Below, one piece after another: positions 11,786 to 22,700 of a DNA stretch of 64,000 bases. Position 1 is the stretch's first letter. The number at the start of each line of letters is the position of its first letter. Source of the stretch: Odontesthes bonariensis (Eukaryota > Chordata > Actinopteri > Atheriniformes > Atherinopsidae); the NCBI RefSeq assembly GCF_027942865.1, contig NC_134506.1:12174436-12238435 (forward strand), written 5' to 3'. The notes beneath the pieces were generated by a model that did no database searches, was not told the DNA's origin, and was given only the letters and a program-made list of their open reading frames with translations. The position numbers and the translations under genes are program-made.

Positions 11786-13332
11786 TTCTGTGTGTGGTGG
11801 CTTGCTTTATTTTTCTATTCTATTTGATTTGATAAAGATGAAGAAAACGGGTTATTTTTTTTATTTTTTTTAGAATTTATCAGCTCCAAAATGGGATAAG
11901 AATTAGTTTGAAACCTTTAAAAGAGTACAATGGACATGAGTCAGTCAAACTGATTATGTAGTTATTCATCTCCAGTTCAGCATGTGCCACCAGATCTAAT
12001 CTATTCTAAAATCAAAAAGGAAAAGACTATTTAGTTTCATCGTTCAGTCTGACTAAATGGAAATATCTGATTAACTTAACACTGTATTTTTTTAACTTTT
12101 TAACATATACAAGTGTTTCATTTACCTTCTGGAGCAACCAGATTCAGTCTCAAGAAGCAAAAGAGGAAAAGACTTCTGGTGCAACAAGAGACGACCCAAC
12201 ATATTGTGGTGGTATCAGTGTCAGGTCTACAGAGAATAGCAGACGTGCGGATGTCACTGTTTCTACCTCAAAAAAAGAAACTAAAACCAACCACCACAAC
12301 ATGACTGAAAACATGATGCTTGAAGACGCATGAAAAGTTTGACTCTTATCTTGTGCATTTCAGAGACAGCCCTTTCTAACTGGCAGTCTGCCCTCTGCAG
12401 CACCACAAGAGGACACTCCTTATATCTATTAAGGCCCCTAATGAGACTTAAAACCTATTCCCAATTCTGCTGCAGTCAGAGAGAGGAGACCCTAGTTCTA
12501 CCATATCATCTGATGTCCAACAGCAAATTAAATTTTTTACTACGACACCCTCCACAGTGACAGATGGGAGCCTGTGAGCTGCCTGATCCATTTTTAATTC
12601 AGAGGTCCTGCAAAGAGTACGAGGTCGTTGTCAATGTTTACAGTGTTGTCAATGTTTGTCAATCTTTACTGCACTTGAAGTGGCAGTGGGATCAAAATGA
12701 AGGATATCCTGCTTTTTTTTTTTCAGGCATCTTCTGTTGAGCAAGAATCTGCTTACCCTTACGGGCTGGATGAAAGGCAGCTTTATGGCTATCCACCAGC
12801 TTTAAAATAACAACAACGGGGCCGTACACCCATGTGTTCACTTTATTCACCGCAGCCACACTAAATGTTCCCCGCTTCAGTGGATGTTCAGAGAGCGAAC
12901 AAGTCCTTCAGACGACTGTGGTGCCCAGCTAGCGACTGAAGAAGCGTCACACAGATAGACTGGAACCTAAACTACTAAGCTGACATACTGTCACAAGTTA
13001 CCCTAAAGTCTCATGATGGGGCAGCATGATGCTTCTCTTCCCTAAGTGGTTTAGTTTGGGCATAGAAAGCTTAGCGGCAGGCAATGCTATAATGATAATG
13101 ATATTTATATAATATTTTGTTTGTAGTTGCAGTATCTGTAGATGAACAATATTGATGCTGCTGCACCATTCGTGGTTTGGTTTCTCTACAGGACCACTGT
13201 ATTAACATGAATGGATAAGATGGCATTCTCTTCTTGTAACTGGAACTCTCTGCATAGACCAGCTATTTACATATTTCAAGAGTAACTTGAAGAAATTAAA
13301 TTAAATTGAATGAGGATGGAATTAAATTAAAT
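11786..13332. other. Intergenic DNA between dnaja2 and the repeat cluster
   Basis: No exon, RNA gene or well-formed transposon was recognised. The sequence is mixed AT-rich unique DNA with short poly(T) tracts (for example near 11860 and 12712). Short open frames have no recognisable similarity. Confidence 0.5.
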
Positions 13333-13370
13333 AGAAAAAAATGCTTTATCTATCCCAAAAGAAAACTAGA
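13333..13370 (-). mobile_element. LINE 3' terminus, left part of an interrupted relic
   Basis: It reads 'tgctttatctatcccaaaag', the same terminal motif as at 331 and 59950. It stops abruptly at 13370, where the tandem-repeat element begins. A LINE ORF2-like segment resumes at about 14840. I infer one LINE copy interrupted by the intervening element. Confidence 0.5.
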
Positions 13371-13845
13371 AAGCTGCAAGCAGCTGTGAGCGGGACCGAG
13401 GTGTGCGTACGTTGGATGTGCGCACGTTGGGCATGCGCTGGACGCCGTAGTCGCGCAGCTCTGCCCTAACACACGATGCGTATGTACAAACACATAATGA
13501 CCACAATGCGGAGGGGTTTTTGAAAATTTCTGGGGGGTGCCACTGAGCCATTTATCTCCGCCCACACACGATACCCTTTACATACGTACGAGGTCGACAG
13601 GGTGGACGTGTGTGCCAAGTTTCATGACTTTGCGATGATGATAAGGCTTTCACATTACAAACGCCATCACACGATTTTCACCGCCTGGCCACGCCCACAC
13701 CATTTTGAGTTTGGAAAAGTTTCTCCATGATTTTATCCCCCCATGTCTTAAGAGTAACCTGGCCAAGTTTGAAGCTTGTAGCATTAAATCTGTAGGAGGA
13801 GTTTGATAAAATGTAAGGTGTGGAAAAAAAAGACATTTCCGACCA

Positions 13846-13859
13846 CCATTAGGTGGCGC
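13846..13859 (+). promoter_or_regulatory. CTCF-like motif, near match (repeat unit 1)
   Basis: CCATTAGGTGGCGC matches the CTCF core consensus CCASYAGRKGGCRS except at the fourth base. It sits at the same place in repeat unit 1 as the exact match in unit 2. Confidence 0.3.
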
Positions 13860-14163
13860 TGTAGGTGGATGTCACTATTTTATATGTGCGCGTTCAGGCT
13901 GGGTCCAGCAGTCAACGTGTGAAGTTTGGGACAGATTGGATAATGTATGTGGAAGTTATAAGCGACTCAATTGTTCATGGCGAGTCATAAATTTGAGGCG
14001 TCGCCACGGCCACGCCCTTTGAGGTTTGAAAAAGTTTCTCCATGAATTTTTGCCCCCATGTCTTAAGAGTAACCTGGCCAAGTTTGAAGTTTGCAGCATA
14101 AAATATGTAGGAGGAGTTTGATCAAATGCGAGGTCTGGAAAAAAAAAAAGACGTTTCCGACCA

Positions 14164-14177
14164 CCAGCAGGTGGCGC
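14164..14177 (+). promoter_or_regulatory. CTCF-like motif, exact core match (repeat unit 2)
   Basis: CCAGCAGGTGGCGC fits every position of the CTCF core consensus CCASYAGRKGGCRS. It is embedded in the repetitive element between dnaja2 and lrp3. Binding is not shown by sequence alone. Confidence 0.4.
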
Positions 14178-14837
14178 TGTAGGTGGATGATACTATGATA
14201 ATATGTACACGTTCAGGCTGGGTCCAGCATTCACCGTATGTAGGTTGGGACAGATTGGATAATGTATGTGGGAGTTATAAGCAACTTAATTTTTTGTGGC
14301 GAGTGATGGCGAGTCATCAAACTTTGAAGCGTCGTCACGGCCACGCCCTTTAAGTTTTGAAAAAGTTTCCCCATGAATTTTTCCCCCCATGTCTTAAGAG
14401 TAACCTGGCCAAGTTTGAAGTCTGTAGCATTAAATCTGTAGGATAAGTTCGATCTTATGCAAGGCGTGGAATTGGCCAAAAATGGCACGAAAACGCACTT
14501 TCCATCCACAATGGCCGCCTTCCTGTGAATGTGGCACATTGGCGGCCTGAGACTTTTTTTGTGCGTCTGGGCCTGATGAATGAGTGTACCGAATTTCGTC
14601 GTCCCACGCGAAACTAATCCTATTAAGGGGACCATTTTTAAGCATTATAGGGGGCGCTACAGAGCCAATGAGCGACTCCCAAAGATATAATGTTTAGATT
14701 CTTTCATGTCGTCGACTAGCACGTGGCGCTCGCAAAATTTCCTGAGTTTTCGCATACCTTTTGCAAAGAATAAGAAGAAAGAATAATAATAATCCTTACA
14801 GATACAATAGGGTCCTTGCAGTTTCACTGCTCGGTCC

Positions 14838-15150
14838 CTAATTATGTCACTGCAGTGTTATAGCTGCTCTGTGCTGGTTCCGGAGCAGGTCCCCCCCACG
14901 CTGCCTCCCCAACAGATGGCTGCAAAGCAGATGACCCTCTCCACCCACAGACTTGGCAAGATTTTGGTGCAGACACTGAAGAACCTTAGCATCCTCAAGA
15001 AGTAGTCTGTTATGTCCTTTCTTGAAGACAGCGTCAGTGTTGCAGACTCCCAGGAATCTGTATTCCTGAAAAACCCTCTCCTTGGATGGAGATAGTGTTT
15101 GGCTTATTCCTGCTCCACCTAAAAACCACAATCATCTCCTCTGTTTTGTT
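14838..15150 (-). pseudogene. LINE ORF2 C-terminal fragment (L2/Rex1-like)
   Basis: The minus strand encodes segments such as LGVCNTDAVFKKG and LLCSHLLG. These match the conserved C-terminal part of fish LINE ORF2 proteins ('LGV...CNTDAVYKKGQSRLYFLRKL...ICWG' type). The frame is disrupted, and 5' parts including the reverse-transcriptase core are missing. It belongs with the LINE 3' terminus at 13333-13370 on the other side of the inserted element. Confidence 0.6.
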
Positions 15151-15294
15151 TGTTCAAGATGAGGCGATTGCTCCATTATTGAGGGAATTATTTCTATATT
15201 ACGTTTTAAAAAAAAATGTTTTTGTCTCAAAATTGCGACATACAAGACATTGTCTGATGATTCAAAATACTTCCTGCCGATCTGTGAGTCTACC

Positions 15295-15368
15295 GGCGCC
15301 GTGGCTTAGTTGGTTAAAGCGCCTGTCTAGTAAACAGGAGATCCTGGGTTCGAATCCCAGCGGTGCCT
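15295..15368 (+). tRNA. tRNA-Thr (anticodon AGT)
   Basis: All cloverleaf stems pair: the 7-bp acceptor (GGCGCCG/CGGTGCC, one G-T), D arm GCTT/AAGC, anticodon arm CCTGT/ACAGG with loop CTAGTAA, and T arm CTGGG/CCCAG. The anticodon AGT is at 15329-15331 and reads ACU threonine codons. The A box (TGGCTTAGTTGG) and B box (GGTTCGAATCC) are intact. A T-run follows immediately (tttt at 15368, then a longer T tract), as for RNA polymerase III termination. No intron. CCA is not encoded, as expected in eukaryotes. It looks functional and stands alone. Confidence 0.97.
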
Positions 15369-16500
15369 TTTCTTATTTTTTTCTGTTATTCTCTTTCTTT
15401 CCCTTTGAAACTCAACTCTCATTGAATATTACTGAAAAACGATCGCGTCACGAGCATTTTTTTCTCACGAAACACCTATGGCAGCGTATTTGTAAACGGA
15501 ACAGTATAATTTGCGCAAACTACAGCTTTCACTTTGTCAGAGTAACTTGCAGTACAAGCTTCTCAGCACACGGTGGCGACAACGAAACAAAATCATAACA
15601 AAGGTTTTGGGGGAAACTGCAGCAGACTCTTTATATCATTCCACGCCTGAACAATGCTCGTAAAACTTTTTCTAGTAAGAACTCAAATATCTATTTCAAA
15701 AGATACACAAATAAAAAGTGACACGGATGTGAGCCTTTTAAATGGGAAAATCCGAGTGCCCAGAGACCCTCTGTAACAGCGGAAGTTTATTGTTTTTTCC
15801 TACAAAATAAGACGTGTACTTTTTAAATGACGTACAGTGCAGGATTGACAGATAACGAAGATTATTTACTTTCAAAACTCCTCAACTAGGGTTGCCAACC
15901 GTCCCTTGAAAAACTGAATAGTTAGATTCGTTATTATAAATATTATCACTTCTCGAGTCGTTCTCTGAGCTCACTTAAATTCTTCAATTTTTTTTACTCA
16001 TTTAATTTGAAACCCCTTCATGTCTTGCTATTGATTTATTTTGTTATATATATTTACATATATTTCTTTTACGATTATATTCAATATTTCAATATCTCAT
16101 TTCCTTCCGTCATTGTTCCAGTTATTGTTCCTGGTTTGAGCGATCATTTGAGTACATTTAAAAAGTAGGGACAAAGCTGGGGGTTGAAAAGTTTCGAGTG
16201 GGGCTCCTACTGTGTGCTAATGCCGTAAATTACTTTTGTGTTTAGTTGGCTTTGAAAAAAGTTTTTAATGTGTGTTATTAAGTTTTGTTTCTGGGGGTAT
16301 AACTACATCTGAAACAGCAAATTGCATCAATTTTGGTTGAATAATAAACAGGCAACACACAATATAGACAATGTTTAACAAAATGTTAAATAATTTGAAT
16401 AAATAAAGTGTCAGAAATACGTCCGAGATGTATTTCCAGGTAGGCAGCACTACTCATTTGAGCTGTTGGTCCTCTAAAGTGCTGCGTGTTTCCTGAGCGA
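15369..16500. other. Intergenic DNA between tRNA-Thr and lrp3
   Basis: AT-rich, with no recognisable exon or transposon ends. The last few tens of bases grade into the lrp3 5' region. A 170-codon open frame running across the tRNA is an accident, as it has no protein-like features. Confidence 0.5.
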
Positions 16501-16729
16501 ATCTTGCTTTTGTTTTGAAGCTTCAAACCGGAAGCGATGTGCTTTGCTGCAGCCACCTTGACTCTGGCGTCCCGGTTGGCCCTGCAAAGAACACAATGCC
16601 ATCAAACGCGGAGCCGTCGGTGTGTCAGAGCTGACAGCAGATGCCGGAGCTTCGCCGGATCACGCAGATGTCGAGCAAACGGTGGAAATCGTGTCCGAGG
16701 TAAGAGCGGACGCCCCCACCGGAGGGAGC
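16501..16729 (+). promoter_or_regulatory. lrp3: lrp3 5' region, CpG-rich
   Basis: CpG density rises sharply from about 16565, unlike the surrounding AT-rich DNA, and continues into the signal-peptide exon. This suits a CpG-island promoter or 5' UTR. An in-frame upstream ATG (16622) and a strong donor-like GAG|gtaagag (16697-16703) lie here. The transcription start is not determined. Confidence 0.45.
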
Positions 16730-19700
16730 ATGGTGCAGACGGGGCTGCTGCTGATGCTGCTCGGGCTGCTGAGGATCCACTGCCCTCTGCTCTGTGCAGG
16801 TGAGAAACAACAACAATGCATCTACACCCGCAGATCTGTGCACCTCTGTTTATGTGGCTTTTGTCGTTAAGCCTCAAGCACGCACACGATGGCATCCAAG
16901 TGATGCTGATTATCATTAACCACGAACATTGACTGCGCAGATTCTGCGTGTGTCGGGTTTTGTTTGCGTCCCTCACACCGATGGAGGCATTTTAATCCTC
17001 TGATATGATCACATCCCTGCCTCTCTAAAACCTGCTGCTCCACACCTGGATGGTCGTGGTTGTGGTTTGTTTTTGCCTCTGCCACAGATTGTTATTGAGT
17101 AGCAGGACTTAGATTTCATTGTTGTTATCGCGTGCAGTGAGCAGGGTCTATCAGTCATCCAGCAGAGACCTGCGGCCGCATTGATCTGTAGTGGGTAAAT
17201 GATCGGGGTTAGTGTAGAAACATGGATGCTCTTTCACAAATGTGATGCTGCTATAAGCATTACATCACTGCCTTTCTGCAGCCACTCAGTCCCCCTCCCC
17301 CCCCCCCCTTCCCCTGTGTTATCATGCACTGCACCTTACTGGCATGAGCACAAAGGAGAAGGCTGCTAAAGCAACGCAAACTGAGTTCAGAAGGCTGTGT
17401 GTGACAGGGAGGGAAGTAGTTCATAGGTTTCATTAAAAACAAACACTACCCCGACCATGTGCTGGTGCTCATTTGGCCGGCCTTGTTCTCAGAGGAAGTC
17501 CCATTCACTTTCACGGATGCACACTTCCAGACATATTGCTTTGTTATCAGTTTTCCAGCTTTGGAAGCAGAACTCCCATGTTGTTCATGGTGACACCAGT
17601 ATCCCATCTCCGTGTTGTTCAGGCCTTCAGAGGATTATATGTTGCTTTTTTCAGAACAACAGAAATGAAAAATTGAGGAGCTTAAAGCTGCCAGCGCAGC
17701 TTTAATCCACCTGCTTTACTAAACGACTTTATACCTCAGCTGGGAAATGTTGCACTTACTACTCCGCTGGAACGGTGCGACAACTATCATTACTATAGAT
17801 ACTCTTCCTGTCAAGGAGGTTTTTACACCAAGGTTGTTTTTAGTCATTTTAATTAAGTATCAGAGCTGCACCAAAGCATTTCCACCACTGAAAACATTAT
17901 CCAGATCAAGTTACTGTCATGATCTGTGGTTTTGGGGTTCTGTTTTTTTCCTGTCTTTTGAGCTTTTTCATGGTTTAATGGTTTATTCTTTTGGTTCTAT
18001 GTCCTCAGGTCTGTTTCACATTCTCACCCATAGCTTTCCTCAGTCCCTTCCTGTCTGCTAATTAGCTGCGCTGCCTTCACCTGTGCTCATTACCCTCAGG
18101 TACACTCGTTCACTAGTCACTCTCCCCACAGTATATAGTCTCCTTGTAGTGTCTCAGTCATTGCCAGATATTTACCACGTCATGCTTTCCTGATCAACTT
18201 TAGTTTTTGTTCATGTTCATATTTATTGTCAGGTTTTGTTGTTTCCTGTCTTCTGTTTTAGTTTTCTGGATCTCTGGCTAGTCGCCACTTATTGTTTGTT
18301 TTGTAATAAATTAAGTTTTGTTTCCCTCCCCTCCTGCCCCAAGTCTGCTGTTGGGGTTCTTCTCATCCTCCACCAGGACATCCATCCACTTTTCAGAATA
18401 TCCTGGAGCTTTTTATCCTTAATTTTCCACTGTAAAGCGTCAACTGTGCGTTTGGAGACAGAGGAAACGTACACATAAAATCGTGATCACTTGAGATGAG
18501 GTGAGAACAGAAGAGAAGGGAAGGGAAGGGAAGGGGGGGGGGGCAGGCAGATGAAAATCTCAGAATCACTGCAGCAAACAGACACAGGATACATGAACGT
18601 GTGCCAAGTTAGACATGTCCTGGTTGTCGATATCCATCACTGAGCTTTTAATGACCGACCCCCCCCCGTCCTGCTTCACTGCTGCTGACTTCACTGATGC
18701 ATCAAGAAAGCCTGAAACGCACTCTCACTCAGCAGAGCTGTCTCTGAGCTGCATGTCGGAGGTGAATAATCGCTGTTAAATAGTCGAGCTCTGCCTCTGT
18801 TGGTGAGAGGCTTTTAGAGCAGCTGTTCTGTGCCTTTCTTCTCAACATAAGAATGAAATAACATCCATCCCATTTTTATTACACTGATGTCGTAATTTAG
18901 GGATTCCAACAAAAACTCCACGACCATAATGCTTGAATTTTTTCCAAAAACATTTGACTCCAGCGCCTGTTCTCCACACAGAGGTGTGCCTTTTATTCCT
19001 GGAGCTCTTGGCCGCCTCACTCTGTGTGATGTTCCCTGGAGCAGTGGTGTGATGGCAGCAGGAGACGCTGTTGCCTTGGCTGCCGGTTTAACTGCTGCCG
19101 CTTCTGTTCTGGCCCTCATGCAATCAGCATAGAGCCCTCCCCTCAAAAGCCCCAGGCTCAATGCCTTGTTAGGACATAATATGTTGTGTTTTTATACAGT
19201 TCAGAAATAAAAGATCCAACATAAAATATTTTATGTTTTCTTTAGAGTTCCCAGATTGATCCTGGATGAATGAATGAATACCTGTTAAGTGTTTTTTTTG
19301 CACTGAAGCTGACATGTCCGTCTGTCTCTTCCAGCGGGCTGCAGTGAGCAGGTGGAGGTCCACACAGAGCGGAGGGGTGTGATCTACAGCCCTTCCTGGC
19401 CTGTGAACTACCCACCTGGGATCAACTGCAGCTGGCGTATACAGGGAAGTCCAGGAGAGGTCATCACCGTCAGGTAGAATCCCCTCACACATCAACTACA
19501 GTCCCATTCCATCGCTGCCGAGTCAGTTTCTAACACGATCATGTGCTCCAGTTTCCGCAACTTTGACGTTGCCGAGTCAGCGAGATGCGTGGGAGACTGG
19601 CTCCTGCTGACGCCAACGTGGAGTGGAGAATCCAGGCTGTGTGGCTCAGTGCTGCCTCCTCCCTTCATCTCCACCAGGGGGCGTGTTTGGCTGCACTTCC

Positions 19701-22700
19701 GCTCTCAGACCAACAGCTCCGGGCAAGCCCAGGGCTTCCGGCTCTCCTACATCAGAGGTAAGCAGGAAAGAGGAGACTACTAAGACATTATTATTGTTAA
19801 AAGTGTTGCAGATGTGTGACCCACTCCCTAACCACCACAAGCTCAGTGAAATACACAAACTAGTGTTACCGCCTTTCCTCCAGCAGTGTTACTGAATTAG
19901 GTCCACTTTTTTTTCTTTGTTACTGTTTTCATGAAAAACCTTTTAAAGCTGTGCCGTCCTTGACAAAGAAATGATCAGTGATGCATCAGATTCTCTGCTC
20001 ATGTCTGAATGTCCATCCTCTGTAGGTCACCTTGGTCAGAGCCGCTGTCAGTCTGATGAGTTTCTGTGCGGGAACGGCAAGTGTCTTCCTCGTTCATGGA
20101 AGTGCAACGGTCAGGATGAATGTGGCGACGCTACAGATGAGCGCGGCTGCTCCCCCCCTCCCACTGAATCCCGGCCCGGCCTCTGTCCCTTCGGCTCCCT
20201 GCCGTGCACAGAGGCCCAGACCACCCGCTGCCTGCCTGCTACCCTGCGCTGCAACAGAGCCAGAGACTGCCCCGATGGAAGTGATGAGCTGGGCTGCCCC
20301 GACACCACCTGTGGCAAACGTCTGGGGAACTTCTACGGCTCCTTTGCCTCTCCAGACTTTTTCCACCCTAACCGGAGCGCTGTGTCCGAGCTGAGGTGCT
20401 CCTGGTTGCTGGACACTCAGGACCCCAAACCCATTGTGCTGCAGCTGGACCTGCTGCTGGGGCCCGGGGACTCTCTGCATGTCTACGACGGCCTGCTGCA
20501 GCACGTGGAGCATCTCTTACAGGTGCTGTCGCATCATAACAACAGGCGCCCGGCGCTGCTGGAGTCGAGCCGAGGCCAGATGAGTGTGTTGTATGTGGCG
20601 CAGCCTCAAAGCCCGGGACATGGCTTTAATGCCACGTACCAGGTAGCGCAGCTGTCTTTCATTTTCTATACCACACACACCTTGTAGTTGAGCTCTTTAA
20701 ATCGGTCTTCCAGTGCGTCTTCAAAAATCCAAACTTTTGTCACTGGTCTGCTCATTTGAAACAAGTAACAGCTCCGTTGAGAACCAAGCAGTCCTCTCGG
20801 TGTCTAAACAGTGATGTGTCCCTCCCTCCGCCCTCCCAGGTCAAAGGTTACTGTTTCCCTGGCGAGCGTCCCTGTGGCAGTGATCAGGGCTGCTACTCTG
20901 AACGCCAGCGCTGCGACGGCTACTGGCACTGCCCGTCCGGTCGCGATGAGGAGGAATGCGCGATGTGCGCAGACGGGGAGTTCCCATGCGAAGGTGGCAC
21001 TGGAGTGTGCTACCCGGCGTCGGAGCGCTGCAACAATCAGAAGAGGTGCCCAGATGGGTCGGACGAGAAGAACTGCTATGACTGCCAGCCAGGAAACTTC
21101 CACTGCGGGACCAACCTGTGCATCTTTGAGACGTGGCGCTGCGACGGCCAGGAGGACTGCTTAGATGGGAGCGATGAGACGGACTGCCTGGCTGCGGTGC
21201 CCAGGAAGGTGATCACGGTGGTCCTGATTGGCAGTCTGGTCTGCAGTCTCCTGCTGGTTATTGCCCTCGGCTGTGCCCTCAAACTCCACTCCCTCAGGAA
21301 CAGAGAATACAGGTGAGCGCTCCTCCTCCTCAGTCCACGTGCATCGTCTCTCTGTTGGTTTTCTGCTTTAAAAACATCAATCGCCAACATTTTGGTTGGA
21401 ACTTGTAAATGTTTTAGGTTTGAACAGGAAATACCCAAGTTTTTGCACACGTGACAGCCTGGGGAGATCTGTTGAAAGAAGCCAAACCCCAGCAACGCTT
21501 GTTTTACGCTAAACAACATTTTCATTAATCCTCCTCACCAACAGTGTAGAAATGTGCGTTTCAAAGTGCTCGCCGTGGTCGAAAAAAGTGTAACGGTTTG
21601 CTTGGATTCGAATCTTAAACAGTTTATCTGTCAGTCTGCATAATCTCTTCTGATCCCTTGTTCTCTTTCCCTCTGCTCTCCCCGTCCTTCTGCTTGCAGA
21701 GCCTTTGAGACTCAGATGACTCGCATGGAGGCAGAGTTTGTTCAGAGAGAAGCTCCTCCTTCATATGGTCAGTTGATAGCCCAGGGTCTCATTCCTCCAG
21801 TGGAGGATTTCCCAGTGTACAACCCCACCCAGGTAACACATACGTGCACAGTGGTGTATTGTGCTGTGCACAAGTCTTGAGTCCAACCCCGTTTCTTTAT
21901 ATTTTGATCACCAGGTGCCAGATTTTCTTTCAATCTTTTAAATGTGCTTTTTAAATGGTCTTTGGTTGCTTTTTCACTTGTTTTCAGTCCAGTTCTTGTA
22001 CCTGATCATTTTCAAAGAAATAGAATTTTCTTTGGTTTGACAAGCCACTTAAAGGGGATGTTCGTTTTTTTTAAACCCGGACCTTATTTCTGGCTGAGGT
22101 ATGACAAACGACACAAGAACAGGTCTTCAACATAACTGGAGCAGTGTGCGATCATCTCGACAGAGAGCAGAACGAAAGGCAGCCAACATCCGAAGAAGAG
22201 CTTTGGGATGTCCCTCAAGAAGCCCGGAGAACTATTCCTGAAGACAGAAATGACAAAAAAGCTTGGTGCTCATACCAAGTATTGATATTCATGCTTGTTA
22301 AGATTTTATATTCATATATATATGAAAATATAGAAAGAAATGAGGGGCGGCTCAAGACCTTTGCACAGAGATGTACTCAATGAAATCTCCAGTGAAATAG
22401 AAACCTAACTGATTGGTTCTTCTTGTTCCAGACCTCCGTCTTGCAGAACCTTCGGTTGGCAATGCGTAGACAGATGAGGCGCCACTCGACTCGGCGCTCC
22501 ACCTCGTCCTCCTCTCGGCGGCGCCTCGGGCATCTGTGGAGTCGTCTGTTCCACAGCGGGGGCCGAGCCAGAGGCCACGCCCCACTGCTGGACCCCCCTG
22601 GACCCACGCAGATCACACTGGGGCTCCACTGCTACCAAACTGTGGCGGAGCCGGCACCCGAGGGCGGGGCCGCAACAGGAACTGGACTCAGCGATGAGGT

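Larger units (their letters stand above)
13371..14837. mobile_element. Unclassified repetitive element with three internal about 320-bp units
   Basis: The left edge reads aaagctgcaagcagctgtga and the right edge ttgcagtttcactgctcgg. Inside, a unit starting at 'ccacgccc' occurs at 13689, 14010 and 14341 (periods 321 and 331). Each unit has the phrase 'taagagtaacctggccaagt' and weaker shared stretches. The third unit diverges in its 3' half. The 'agctgcaagcag ... ggtccct' frame recurs in many percomorph genomes, but I cannot name the superfamily. No protein is encoded. Confidence 0.6.

Noticed and set aside
14231-14635. A 134-codon minus-strand open frame
   Set aside because: It lies entirely within the tandem repetitive element and reads across its repeat units. 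No protein similarity.
15086-15598. A 170-codon plus-strand open frame overlapping the tRNA gene
   Set aside because: It runs through the tRNA and LINE relic, has no family resemblance and no good start context. Chance open frame.
22050-22110. TTAAAGGGG inside the Tc1-like element of lrp3 intron 6, considered as a nested T2-type MITE
   Set aside because: Only one end is present and the interior continues as Tc1-like sequence.
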